Shown here: positions 22,705-29,386 of the stretch, piece by piece
Layout of the letters: each line of letters starts with the position of its first letter
Numbering within the stretch: the stretch's first letter is position 1
Source of the DNA: Chloroflexota bacterium
Lineage (GTDB): Bacteria; Chloroflexota; Anaerolineae; B4-G1
Direction of reading: 5' to 3'
Length of the DNA: 29,386 bases
Assembly (NCBI GenBank): GCA_024232355.1
Contig: JAAEPW010001042.1
Coordinates: forward strand, 1 to 29,386
Translations under genes and position numbers: made by a program
The notes under the pieces: model-generated
Database searches by the model: none
What the model was told of the DNA's origin: nothing
Seen by the model: only the letters and a program-made list of their open reading frames with translations

Positions 22705-23712
22705 GTGCCCAAATCCATTTTGATTGAACTACAAGGTCTGCAAAAAGTCGTCGATAGTAATTTGCTCGTAGACATCGAGACACTGACCGTGGAGGCTGGA
22801 GAGATCGCCGCGCTGGTCGGGCCGATGGGCAGCGGCAAGTCCACGTTGTTAGAGCTCTTGATTGGACGGTCTCGGCCAACGGTGGGTACGGTGTGTCTGG
22901 CCGGGATTGACCCACTGGCGGATAGGGACCGGTTTTGCCATCAGGTCGGCGTGTTGTTTGCCGAGGACGGCCTCTACCAAAACCGCTCGCCACTGGCTAA
23001 CCTTACCTTTTACTGTCAATTGCGCGGACTGCCCAAGTCGCGCGCCGAGGATGTGTTGGTGCAAGTTGGCTTGGCCGATCACGCCAACTTGCGGACAGAG
23101 AAACTTTCTCCAGGTCTGGCGCGGCGTCTGGCCTTTGGTCGCGTGATATTGCACACTCCAACTGTACTTTTGCTCGTCGATCCCTTTGCACGATGTGACG
23201 AGGCATCCATCTCCTTACTAAGCCGTCTTATGCGCGAGCTGGCCGAGGATGGCACGGTGGTGTTCATCCTGGCGGACGATACGGCCAATCTGGATACACT
23301 CTGCGACGTGGTTTATACGTTAAACCAGGGCAGGATCGTCAAAGCGTACAAGCCAGAGGATGATCAAGACATCCGGTTGCCGTTCAAGATTCCGGTGCGG
23401 CTAGAGGCCAAGGTCGCGCTGGTGAATCCTGTCGATATTTTATACGCAGAGGCGGACCAGGGGCGCGCTTTTCTCAAGACTGCCGACGCCCGCTATCCGA
23501 CCCAGTTCACGCTGACCGAGTTGGAAGAGCGGTTGGCGCGCAGCGGTTTCTTTCGTGCGCACCGGGGCTATCTGGTGAACCTGCAACATATCAAGGAAGT
23601 CATTACCTACACGCGCAACAGCTTTAGCCTGCGGCTGGACGATGTCGAGGGTACCCAAGTTCCCCTCAGCAAGTCGGCGGCGGCCGAGTTACGAGAGTTG
23701 TTGGGTTATTGA
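22705..23712 (+). CDS. ABC ATPase-like domain fused to LytTR DNA-binding domain
   Basis: A 335-residue regulator with an unusual layout. Residues 6-215 are an ABC nucleotide-binding domain: Walker A GPMGSGKST (39-47) is perfect, but the signature is LSPGLARR (134-141), the residue after the Walker B Asp is Pro160 (LLLVDP) where catalytic Glu should be, and the switch His is replaced (FILADDT). It should bind ATP but hydrolyse it poorly. Residues ~226-333 are a LytTR domain (DILYAEAD, FFRAHRGYLVNLQHI, VPLSKSAAAEL). I use the GTG at 22705, which has GGAGAG at the right distance; the frame is open to 22648. The gene precedes an ABC-2 exporter operon, which it plausibly controls. Confidence 0.88.
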   Translation: MPKSILIELQGLQKVVDSNLLVDIETLTVEAGEIAALVGPMGSGKSTLLELLIGRSRPTVGTVCLAGIDPLADRDRFCHQVGVLFAEDGLYQNRSPLANLTFYCQLRGLPKSRAEDVLVQVGLADHANLRTEKLSPGLARRLAFGRVILHTPTVLLLVDPFARCDEASISLLSRLMRELAEDGTVVFILADDTANLDTLCDVVYTLNQGRIVKAYKPEDDQDIRLPFKIPVRLEAKVALVNPVDILYAEADQGRAFLKTADARYPTQFTLTELEERLARSGFFRAHRGYLVNLQHIKEVITYTRNSFSLRLDDVEGTQVPLSKSAAAELRELLGY

Positions 23713-23714
23713 AT

Positions 23715-23745
23715 TGCTCCATTCAGCTTTCCCCTGCTCCATTCA
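23715..23745 (+). promoter_or_regulatory. tandem 11-bp repeat, candidate LytTR operator
   Basis: TGCTCCATTCA occurs at 23715-23725 and again at 23735-23745, exactly 20 bases apart. It lies right after the ABC-LytTR stop and 32 bases before the -35 of the next gene. LytTR proteins generally bind pairs of ~9-bp direct repeats about two helical turns apart, so this is a natural candidate site. Confidence 0.5.
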
Positions 23746-23752
23746 ACCCCTC

Positions 23753-23776
23753 AAAAGCGCCTTTTGGCGCTTTTTT
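23753..23776 (+). terminator. intrinsic terminator of the ABC-LytTR gene
   Basis: AAAAGCGCC-TTTT-GGCGCTTTT followed by more T. A perfect stem ending in a T-run, 40 bases after the stop codon. Confidence 0.93.
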
Positions 23777-23777
23777 G

Positions 23778-23806
23778 TTGCAGCAGAAATCCCAGTTTGC
23801 TATACT
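23778..23806 (+). promoter_or_regulatory. promoter of the small membrane protein/exporter transcript
   Basis: TTGCAG (23778-23783), 17 bases, TATACT (23801-23806). It starts just after the terminator and 46 bases before the next ATG. Confidence 0.65.
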
Positions 23807-23851
23807 AGAGCCAGATCAAAAAACAAATTCGCAAACACAAAAGGAGAAAAA

Positions 23852-24076
23852 ATGAAAGAGAGAAAAATCCTAATCATCCTCAGCATACTTGCTGTCTTGA
23901 GTCTCGTTGCTGGCTTGGTCGCAGGCATAATGGCTGACGATTCTGAATCAACAGATCGACAGAAAGATCACAGTTCGGCCCCAGGTATGTTTGCGATATA
24001 CTTTTGTCTTTGGGCGGCAATGAATTCAAAGCGTCAGAAAGACAAGGCCCGACAGGATCAGGAAGAGAAGGCATAG
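23852..24076 (+). CDS. small membrane protein, function unknown
   Basis: A 74-residue protein with an AAAGGAG ribosome site. Residues 5-27 form one membrane span (ILIILSILAVLSLVAGLVAG), followed by a charged hydrophilic linker (about 28-43), a second weakly hydrophobic stretch (GMFAIYFCLWAAM, about 45-57) and a strongly charged C-terminal tail (KRQKDKARQDQEEKA). I do not recognise the family. It lies between the ABC-LytTR regulator and the exporter ATPase gene with its own promoter. Small membrane proteins next to LytTR systems sometimes modulate the regulator; here that is only a suggestion from position. Confidence 0.7.
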   Translation: MKERKILIILSILAVLSLVAGLVAGIMADDSESTDRQKDHSSAPGMFAIYFCLWAAMNSKRQKDKARQDQEEKA

Positions 24077-24090
24077 ACATCAGCAGAGAG

Positions 24091-24129
24091 AGAAACCAGG
24101 TTTTTGTGTAAGCAAAAGACCTGGTTTCT
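24091..24129. repeat. 10-bp inverted repeat between membrane-protein and exporter genes
   Basis: AGAAACCAGG (24091-24100) and CCTGGTTTCT (24120-24129) are exact reverse complements; inner TTTTTG and CAAAA can extend the stem with a bulge. It sits 15 bases after one stop and 20 before the next ATG. It may be an attenuating or processing hairpin, or one of the dispersed palindromes. Confidence 0.65.
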
Positions 24130-24149
24130 TCATCGATAGGGAGTATAAT

Positions 24150-24917
24150 ATGGAAACGATAAAAGTAAGCGATCTAACCCGTGATTACGATGGACTGCGG
24201 GCCGTGGATCATATCAGCTTTGAGACAAGGTCCGGCGAGATATTTGGTTTCTTGGGACCCAACGGGGCAGGCAAAACTACGACCATCAAGATGCTGACCG
24301 GCCAACTGCGTCCCACGTCGGGAACGGCCCATGTCGCCGGGTGTGACGTGGTCGAAGAACGGCAGCAACTCCAGCCGCAAATCGGCGTGGTTTTCGAGCA
24401 TCAGAATATTTACGAGCGGCTGTCGGCCCGTGATAATCTGCGCTTTGCGGCTCGATTGTATGGTGTGCCCAAGGCGCGCGTGGAAGAGATGCTGGCACGG
24501 GTGGGCCTGGCCGAGCGCGCCGATGATAAATCGAAAAATTATTCGAGTGGCATGAAGCAGCGATTGTTGATCGCCCGCGCGTTGCTCCACGAACCAAGGG
24601 TGCTTTTTCTCGACGAGCCGACCCGTGGGCTGGACCCACACATCGCTCGGGGCATTCGGGCCTTTATCGCGGAACTGGCCCAACAAGGTGTGACTGTCTT
24701 TTTGACCACGCACTATATGGAGGAAGCCGACCAACTCTGCGACCGGGTCGCCATCATCGACCAGGGCCGCATCGTCGCCCTAGACACGCCCGCGCGGCTA
24801 AAAGCAGAGTTTGGCGAGGGTGAAAAGGTTACTCTGGAAGATGTTTTTGTCAAACTGATCGGGTATGACCTGGTTCTGACCGGCCGCGACCTGGGACAAC
24901 AGTGGGGGAATGAATAG
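24150..24917 (+). CDS. ABC-2 exporter ATP-binding protein
   Basis: A 255-residue ATPase of the CcmA/DrrA/NatA group. Walker A GPNGAGKT (36-43), an EHQN motif in the Q-loop area (83-86), signature YSSGMKQR (131-138), Walker B LFLDEP (152-157) and the switch His188 (TTHYMEEAD) are intact, so unlike the upstream ABC-LytTR protein it should hydrolyse ATP. The C-terminal part (FGEGEKVTLEDVFVKL) is the usual extension of this group. GGGAG lies six bases before the ATG. The first permease ATG follows the stop directly. Substrate cannot be deduced; such pumps export antibiotics, lipids, peptides or sodium. Confidence 0.94.
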   Translation: METIKVSDLTRDYDGLRAVDHISFETRSGEIFGFLGPNGAGKTTTIKMLTGQLRPTSGTAHVAGCDVVEERQQLQPQIGVVFEHQNIYERLSARDNLRFAARLYGVPKARVEEMLARVGLAERADDKSKNYSSGMKQRLLIARALLHEPRVLFLDEPTRGLDPHIARGIRAFIAELAQQGVTVFLTTHYMEEADQLCDRVAIIDQGRIVALDTPARLKAEFGEGEKVTLEDVFVKLIGYDLVLTGRDLGQQWGNE

Positions 24918-26003
24918 ATGATGGACTGGAAGAAGCATTTGCGGATTGTGTGGGCCATCGCGGCCAAAGATATTGTCGAGGCGCTGAGAAACAAGAACAC
25001 GCTGATGGTGTTGGTCATGTCGCTCTTTCTGGTAGGCTTTTACCGGGTGATGCCGGTCTTGACAGGTGCGGACGGGGAGCCGATCTTTCTCATCTATGAC
25101 GCGGGTGATTCTGCGTTGACGACTATGCTCGATAACAGTGATGCGGTCAAGTTGTATACCTATCCTTCTGAAGAAAAGATGAAAGAATACCTGGCCAACG
25201 GTAATGTTCCCGAACTGGGCTTGATCATCCCGGCGGATTTCGACCAGGCCGTGGCGGATGGCAATCTTGCTCCACTCCAGGGCTATGTTCTCGCTTGGGT
25301 TGATGAATCGGATGCTGTGGAACTGGTGCAATTTGCCGAAACACATATCGCAGAATTGCTCGGCGTCTCTGTCGAGATACAAATCGCGGGGAATACGGTG
25401 TATTTGCAGCCAGACTCTCGTGGGGCCAATATTATGGCTTGCCTGGGAATCGTCTTTGTCGTCATTATGGTCGGTCTTTCCCTGGTGCCGCACCTCATAT
25501 TGGAGGAAAAGCAAAGCAAGACGCTGGACGCCCTATTGATCTCACCGGCGGGTTCTGTCCACGTCACTCTTGCCAAGGCATTGGCCGGTCTGTTCTATGC
25601 CATCGTGGCTGTAGTGGTTGCGTTTGCCGTCAATCACAATTTGATCGTGCAGTGGCAGTTGGCAATCCAGGCCGCGATCTGTGGCTCGCTTTTCACTATC
25701 GCGTTGGGGTTGTTTTTGGGCACGTTTATCGAGACGCGACAGCAGTTGGCACTGTACTCCTGGGTGTTGATTCTCCCGTTGTTCATACCGGCAATCGTTT
25801 CTCTCGTCGCCGACATGCTCCCGGCCTGGCTGGTCAGCGTTTCTCAGTGGATTCCCACGGTGGCGCTATTTGATTTGCTGTGTGTCTCGTTTTCAAATCA
25901 GACCGGATTCGAGTTGTATGGGGCGCGCTTTGCCTTGTTGTTGAGTAGTATTGTGTTGGTTTTGACGCTAGTTTCTTGGCGGATGCGCCGGTTGGATCGT
26001 TAA
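24918..26003 (+). CDS. ABC-2 type exporter permease, first copy
   Basis: A 361-residue inner-membrane protein. One helix near the N-terminus (about 26-47) follows IVWAIAAKDIVEALRNKNTL, the typical ABC-2 start; a soluble extracytoplasmic region (about 48-170) is followed by five further spans (from MACLGIVFVVIMVGLSLVPH onward, with EEKQSKTLDALLISP between the second and third). This is the NatB/ABC2_membrane_3 layout. It begins one base after the ATPase stop, so translation is coupled. It is a clear paralogue of the next permease (shared WAI-KDIV-AL-NK start and EK-TLDALL-SPA motif), so the pump is probably a heterodimer with one ATPase. Confidence 0.92.
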   Translation: MMDWKKHLRIVWAIAAKDIVEALRNKNTLMVLVMSLFLVGFYRVMPVLTGADGEPIFLIYDAGDSALTTMLDNSDAVKLYTYPSEEKMKEYLANGNVPELGLIIPADFDQAVADGNLAPLQGYVLAWVDESDAVELVQFAETHIAELLGVSVEIQIAGNTVYLQPDSRGANIMACLGIVFVVIMVGLSLVPHLILEEKQSKTLDALLISPAGSVHVTLAKALAGLFYAIVAVVVAFAVNHNLIVQWQLAIQAAICGSLFTIALGLFLGTFIETRQQLALYSWVLILPLFIPAIVSLVADMLPAWLVSVSQWIPTVALFDLLCVSFSNQTGFELYGARFALLLSSIVLVLTLVSWRMRRLDR

Positions 26004-26010
26004 GTCGGTC

Positions 26011-26025
26011 AGACCTCCGAGGTCT
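26011..26025. repeat. AGACCT-type palindrome
   Basis: AGACCTC-C-GAGGTCT, a palindrome with one central base in the 39-bp gap between the two permease genes. It shares AGACCT...AGGTCT with 18084-18127 and 28727-28741. Confidence 0.7.
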
Positions 26026-26042
26026 TGATGTAAAAGGAAAAG

Positions 26043-27143
26043 ATGAACTCTATGCAACAAAATAAATTCAGTGGAGCGCTTCGCGTTATCTGGGCCATCG
26101 TGCTCAAGGATATTGTAGACGCGCTCAAGAACAAGATGACCTTGTCCGTTGTGATGGGCGTTATGGTGATGATGGCGTCAAATACGATGCTACCTTTGAT
26201 GCTAACGCCCAAAGACACGCCTATCGCCATCGCGTACACCCCCGAGAAATCTACCCTGGTACGCGGGCTGACCACCCGCGACGAGTTCAAACTGCGTCTG
26301 GCGGATTCGCAACAAGAGATGCAAGACGCCGTCGGCAAATCTGCGGTCGTGGTACTGGGCTTGGGGCTGCCGCCGGAATTCAATCAGGCGGCCGGTTCCG
26401 GCGAGGTCGTCCAGGTCGAGGGTTATGCGCCGCATTGGGCTGATCCGCAGCAAGTGGCCGAACTGGTCGTGTTCTTTGAACAAGAACTGGGCAAGGCCAG
26501 TTGGCAAACTGTACGCATCAACGTCGAGGGACACACATACCCGCCCATTGATGCGGGGGGGCAGCCGTTGATGGTTGTTATGAATCTGTCTATGGTGCTT
26601 TTCTCTATTGGCATGTCAATGGTGCCTTATTTGCTGCTCGACGAGAAAGAGATGCGCACGTTCGATGCGCTGTTGGTATCCCCAGCCCGCTTTAGCCAGA
26701 TCGTAATTGCCAAAGCCCTGGTGGGTCTGTTCTACTGTTTGTGTGCCGTGGCCGTCGCTTTGTTGTTCAGTTTCAAGTTTTTCGTCCATTGGGACGTCGT
26801 CATCCTGGCAATTGCCTTGGGTGCGGCGCTCGCCGTGGCAATTGGTTTGCTGACGGGCGCGATGTGTGAGACCCAGGCGGCGGTGAACTTGTGGATGGGG
26901 TTGGCGCTCATAGGGTTGCTGGTGCCGATGTTTTTGACAAACGTCACTAGTTCCCGATTACCGCCAATTGTCCAGACCATCCTTCCCTGGATACCGTCTG
27001 TGGCTTTTCGCAACTTGATTGGCTACTCGATGGCCGGTGATCTTGGGGCCGCGTCCGTGTGGCTTAACGCGGCGATTCTGGCCGGTGCGGCGTTTATCGT
27101 ATTGCTCGTCGTAGTGTGGCGAGTACGGCAGTCAGACCGTTAA
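26043..27143 (+). CDS. ABC-2 type exporter permease, second copy
   Basis: A 366-residue paralogue of the preceding permease. It starts with VIWAIVLKDIVDALKNKMTL and one membrane span, has a soluble external region (about 60-175, including the PPEFNQAAGSGEV segment that parallels PADFDQAVADGNL in the first copy), then a span ending in YLLLDEKEMRTFDALLVSP and four more spans. AAAGGAAAAG precedes the ATG. It is separated from the first permease by a palindromic repeat. Presence of two different permeases with one ATPase suggests a heteromeric exporter. The stop codon is followed within 20 bases by the hydrolase start. Confidence 0.92.
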   Translation: MNSMQQNKFSGALRVIWAIVLKDIVDALKNKMTLSVVMGVMVMMASNTMLPLMLTPKDTPIAIAYTPEKSTLVRGLTTRDEFKLRLADSQQEMQDAVGKSAVVVLGLGLPPEFNQAAGSGEVVQVEGYAPHWADPQQVAELVVFFEQELGKASWQTVRINVEGHTYPPIDAGGQPLMVVMNLSMVLFSIGMSMVPYLLLDEKEMRTFDALLVSPARFSQIVIAKALVGLFYCLCAVAVALLFSFKFFVHWDVVILAIALGAALAVAIGLLTGAMCETQAAVNLWMGLALIGLLVPMFLTNVTSSRLPPIVQTILPWIPSVAFRNLIGYSMAGDLGAASVWLNAAILAGAAFIVLLVVVWRVRQSDR

Positions 27144-27161
27144 TAGATGAGGATCAACGTG

Positions 27162-28751
27162 ATGCGATTCAAAATGATGGTTGTTTTCATCTTGTTGGGC
27201 TTGACGCTATGTCTGCCTGCGTGCGGCGGAACGTCCGAGACGCCAACGGCCACGCTAGCGCCAACGTCAGTGCCAGGCCCCACCCGGACGCCCGAATTGG
27301 TATCGTCGCCCCGCTTTGACCAGGCAGCTTGTTCATTCGTCCTGCCGGAAGGATACGTGCAGGGCGAGAATGTCACGTGTGGTTACCTGGTCGTGCCCGA
27401 GGACCGGAGCCAACTACCGTCGCGCGCTATCCGGTTGGCGGTGGGCATTTTTCATCCCAAGGGCGGGGCGGCCAATCCCGACCCGGTCATCTATCTATCC
27501 GGCGGGCCTGGCGGGAGCGCGCTCGAATTTATCCGCTACCAGTTTGACGATCACTTTGCCCCGGTCTTGGAGACGATGCAGCGCGATCTGATCGTGTTTG
27601 ACCAGCGTGGCGTGGGCCGGTCGAAACCGGCACTCGACTGTCCAAACTTTAATGATCTCTCGCTAGAGTTACTTGATGGCGAAATGGATGGGCAACAGAT
27701 CAGTGATGAGCAAGTCTCGGCACTGGCAATGGGCGCTCTGCAAACCTGCGCGGCCAATCTGGGTCAAATTGCTGATCTCTCGGCTTATAACAGTGCGTCG
27801 AACGCGGACGATGTGCGCGATCTGCGCCTGGCGCTGGGATACGAGCAGGTCAACTTGTGGGGCGTTTCCTATGGCACGCGCCTGGCGCTGACCGTGATGC
27901 GCGATTATCCCGAGGGCGCGCGCAGTGTGGTGCTTGATTCGGTCTATCCGCCGGATGTCAATCTTTATCTGGAAGGCCCGGCCAATTTTGGGCGCTCGCT
28001 CGATCTCTTGCTCGACAACTGCGCCGCCAATCCGATCTGTGGGGCGAATTTTCCCAATCTGCGGGCTGTCTTTTTCGATACGGTTGAGCGATTGAACGCG
28101 CACCCGGCCAGCAGCACGATCACCAACACGCTCACTGGGGAGGCTCACGCGGCGACGATGAGCGGCGATGCCTTTATGGGGTTCGTGTTCCAGGTATTGT
28201 ATGAAACAGAGTTCAAGTATATGCTGCCTCAATTCATCTATGATGCCAGCGGAAACGATTTTGTCGCCATTGACCGTATCCGTGGCGCAATATTGGCCCA
28301 GCGGATGGTGTTGAGCCGGGGCATGACGTTCTCTGTGCAATGTAACGAAGAGGTACCTTTTAGTTCGTTGGCGGAATATGAACGCACGCTTGCCCGCTAT
28401 CCCGAACTGGTCGGTCTCTACGAGTACTCGATTATGGGCAAGCTAGTTTACCAGGTCTGCGATGTGTGGGATTCGGGCCAGGCGTTGGCGATTGAGAACC
28501 AGCCGGTCGCCAGCGATATCCCGACCTTGGTCATGGTGGGCGAGTTCGACCCAGTCACGCCGCCAGCTTGGGGTGAGCGCGCCGCTGAGACGTTGACGCA
28601 CGGTTACTTTTTCGAGTATCCGGGCGTCGGTCATGGCGTCAGTGCGGAGGATTGCGGGCGCGAGATGATGCTCGCTTTTTTGGGCAACCCAGCCGTCGTC
28701 CCGGATGATGATTGTATCGTAAGTAAAGACCTGGCAGGTCTGGGAGGGTGA
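27162..28751 (+). CDS. alpha/beta hydrolase lipoprotein, TAP-like (proline iminopeptidase family)
   Basis: Secreted hydrolase of the tripeptidyl aminopeptidase group, 529 residues from the ATG at 27162, which has GAGG nine bases upstream (an ATG at 27147 is in frame but lacks a site). A lipoprotein signal ends LCLPAC (Cys21), then a Thr/Pro-rich linker. Oxyanion motif SGGPGG (113-118), DQRGVGRS, nucleophile Ser236 in GVSYGT, Asp463 in GEFDPVTPP and His491 in GVGHGV form a complete triad; the C-terminal TAP-like domain is present. It is the fourth gene after the exporter ATPase, with 18 bases to the permease, so it may process or degrade an exported peptide. The last codons overlap a palindromic repeat and read SKDLAGLGG. 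Confidence 0.92.
   Translation: MRFKMMVVFILLGLTLCLPACGGTSETPTATLAPTSVPGPTRTPELVSSPRFDQAACSFVLPEGYVQGENVTCGYLVVPEDRSQLPSRAIRLAVGIFHPKGGAANPDPVIYLSGGPGGSALEFIRYQFDDHFAPVLETMQRDLIVFDQRGVGRSKPALDCPNFNDLSLELLDGEMDGQQISDEQVSALAMGALQTCAANLGQIADLSAYNSASNADDVRDLRLALGYEQVNLWGVSYGTRLALTVMRDYPEGARSVVLDSVYPPDVNLYLEGPANFGRSLDLLLDNCAANPICGANFPNLRAVFFDTVERLNAHPASSTITNTLTGEAHAATMSGDAFMGFVFQVLYETEFKYMLPQFIYDASGNDFVAIDRIRGAILAQRMVLSRGMTFSVQCNEEVPFSSLAEYERTLARYPELVGLYEYSIMGKLVYQVCDVWDSGQALAIENQPVASDIPTLVMVGEFDPVTPPAWGERAAETLTHGYFFEYPGVGHGVSAEDCGREMMLAFLGNPAVVPDDDCIVSKDLAGLGG
28727..28741. repeat. AGACCT-type palindrome inside a coding end
   Basis: AGACCTG-G-CAGGTCT, within the last codons of the hydrolase gene, coding for part of SKDLAGLG. 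It is the third member of the AGACCT...AGGTCT group here. Confidence 0.7.
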
Positions 28752-29192
28752 ATGATGAAAAGAATTCTGGTGCTTGGCTCAAGCGGTTCTGGAAAATCCA
28801 CCGTTACACGCAAGCTGGGGGAATTGCTGGAGATCGAGGCCATTCATCTTGATTCCTATTTTTGGCAACCGGACTGGACGGCCACTCCTCCGAAAGAGTG
28901 GGATAAGGTATTGAGGAATTTGTTGCAACGAGATTGCTGGGTGATGGACGGCAACTATCCAGATTCGTTGGACTTGAGGTTAGAGCATGCGGATGCCATC
29001 GTCTTTTTGGACTCGAACCGCTTGCTTTGCTTGTGGAGATGTTTGGGAAGGTATCTCAAACATCGTGGACAAAATAGGCCTGAACTGGCTCTTGGCTGTC
29101 ACGAAAAGATCGATGGGGATTTTCTCCAGTGGATTTGGAATTACCCCAAGAACGTCAAGCCCAAGGTGCTGGCAGTGCTGGTGGCGCATTGA
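28752..29192 (+). CDS. P-loop nucleotide kinase-like (topology modulation/FlaR family), probably frameshifted near the end
   Basis: A 146-residue P-loop NTPase. GSSGSGKST (9-17) is Walker A; HLDSYFWQPDW (32-42), WVMDGNYP (63-70) and LEHADAIVFLDSNRLLCLWR (77-96) are the marks of the adenylate-kinase-like topology modulation (FlaR) family; FLQWIWNYPKN near the C-terminus is also typical. Relatives run ~170-180 residues and end with a segment such as K-KG-K-V-x-L-SR-EV-x-x-FL. Here the frame stops at 29192, but the +1 frame continues RIEKKGRFSGSRVTETVNFL, which resembles that missing end. A single-base indel near 29165-29190 is therefore likely. It overlaps no other gene and begins right at the hydrolase stop, with GGAGG before it. 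Confidence 0.75.
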   Translation: MMKRILVLGSSGSGKSTVTRKLGELLEIEAIHLDSYFWQPDWTATPPKEWDKVLRNLLQRDCWVMDGNYPDSLDLRLEHADAIVFLDSNRLLCLWRCLGRYLKHRGQNRPELALGCHEKIDGDFLQWIWNYPKNVKPKVLAVLVAH

Positions 29193-29334
29193 AAAGAAAG
29201 GTAGGTTTTCAGGTTCAAGAGTAACAGAGACAGTGAACTTTTTGGGTACTTATTTAGCGTCCACGAGAACGCCGGGCGAGCAACACTGGGTGCGAATGAC
29301 ATTTCCAGATATTATCACCTGTTAGGGAGGCGGG

Positions 29335-29386
29335 ATGTCAGTGGACTCGCCTAGCAAGGGGGGTGGTTTGTCGGGTGAGCGTTGCA
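29335..29386 (+). CDS. possible 5' end of a further gene, cut by the window
   Basis: An ATG with GGGAGGCGGG directly upstream opens a frame (MSVDSPSKGGGLSGERC) that runs off the end of the window. Seventeen codons are too few to identify. The region 29193-29334 before it contains the out-of-frame tail of the kinase-like gene and nothing else that I can see. Confidence 0.35.
   Translation, partial: MSVDSPSKGGGLSGERC

Noticed and set aside
23715..23745. CRISPR-like repeat
   Set aside because: Only two units of 11 bp; no array of repeats and spacers, and no cas gene in the window.

Overview
This 29.4 kb window looks like a chromosomal segment of a Chloroflexota bacterium (Anaerolineae/Caldilineae-like). 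The clues are an alternative-complex-III-type ActA/ActB pair, a decayed secreted protein ending in the YLPLV tail common in that phylum, a fused KorA, fused LytTR and winged-helix architectures, many short dispersed palindromes, and a tRNA without an encoded CCA. The taxonomic call is inference; no rRNA or marker gene is present.

Left two thirds (about 300-19,700) is a dense housekeeping region with every gene on the minus strand. In transcription order it holds: a degenerate receiver protein (19695-19324); a rubredoxin, rubrerythrin and superoxide reductase group (19252-18148); the ferredoxin-dependent 2-oxoacid oxidoreductase korA-korB (18042-15425); three small redox or metal proteins (15398-14435); a TCA operon gltA-acn-icd plus a GlcD-like FAD oxidase (14188-8518); a TroABCD-type Mn/Zn/Fe ABC importer whose two permeases both carry cytoplasmic winged-helix tails (8395-4414); a pentaheme cytochrome and molybdopterin-type protein resembling ActA and ActB1 (4302-1470); and an LPXTG-bearing alpha-carbonic anhydrase (1367-474). 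A frameshifted second copy of the actB 3' end (308-409) lies beyond the anhydrase. Citrate synthase, aconitase, isocitrate dehydrogenase and KOR together cover citrate to succinyl-CoA. The oxygen-sensitive KOR sits inside a superoxide/peroxide defence cluster.

Middle (about 19,700-22,600) is gene-poor and decayed: a 0.6 kb gap, a tRNA-Gln(CUG) with promoter and terminator, an excisionase-like HTH gene, a zinc-ribbon membrane protein with lost start codon and an in-frame amber, a serine-recombinase N-terminus cut by a stop, a promoter-to-terminator unit that looks like an unannotated ~150-nt structured RNA, and a twice-frameshifted Ig-like surface protein. It reads as the remains of an integrated element beside a tRNA.

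Right part (22,600-29,386) is on the plus strand. A regulator made of a catalytically degenerate ABC ATPase fused to a LytTR DNA-binding domain precedes a tandem 11-bp repeat that could be its operator. Then come a small membrane protein, an ABC-2 exporter (one ATPase, two paralogous permeases), a TAP-like alpha/beta hydrolase lipoprotein and a P-loop kinase-like gene with a probable 3' frameshift. AGACCT-N3-AGGTCT palindromes recur here, one inside the hydrolase coding end. The ABC-LytTR fusion with its exporter, and the small-RNA unit, are the best candidates for undescribed biology.
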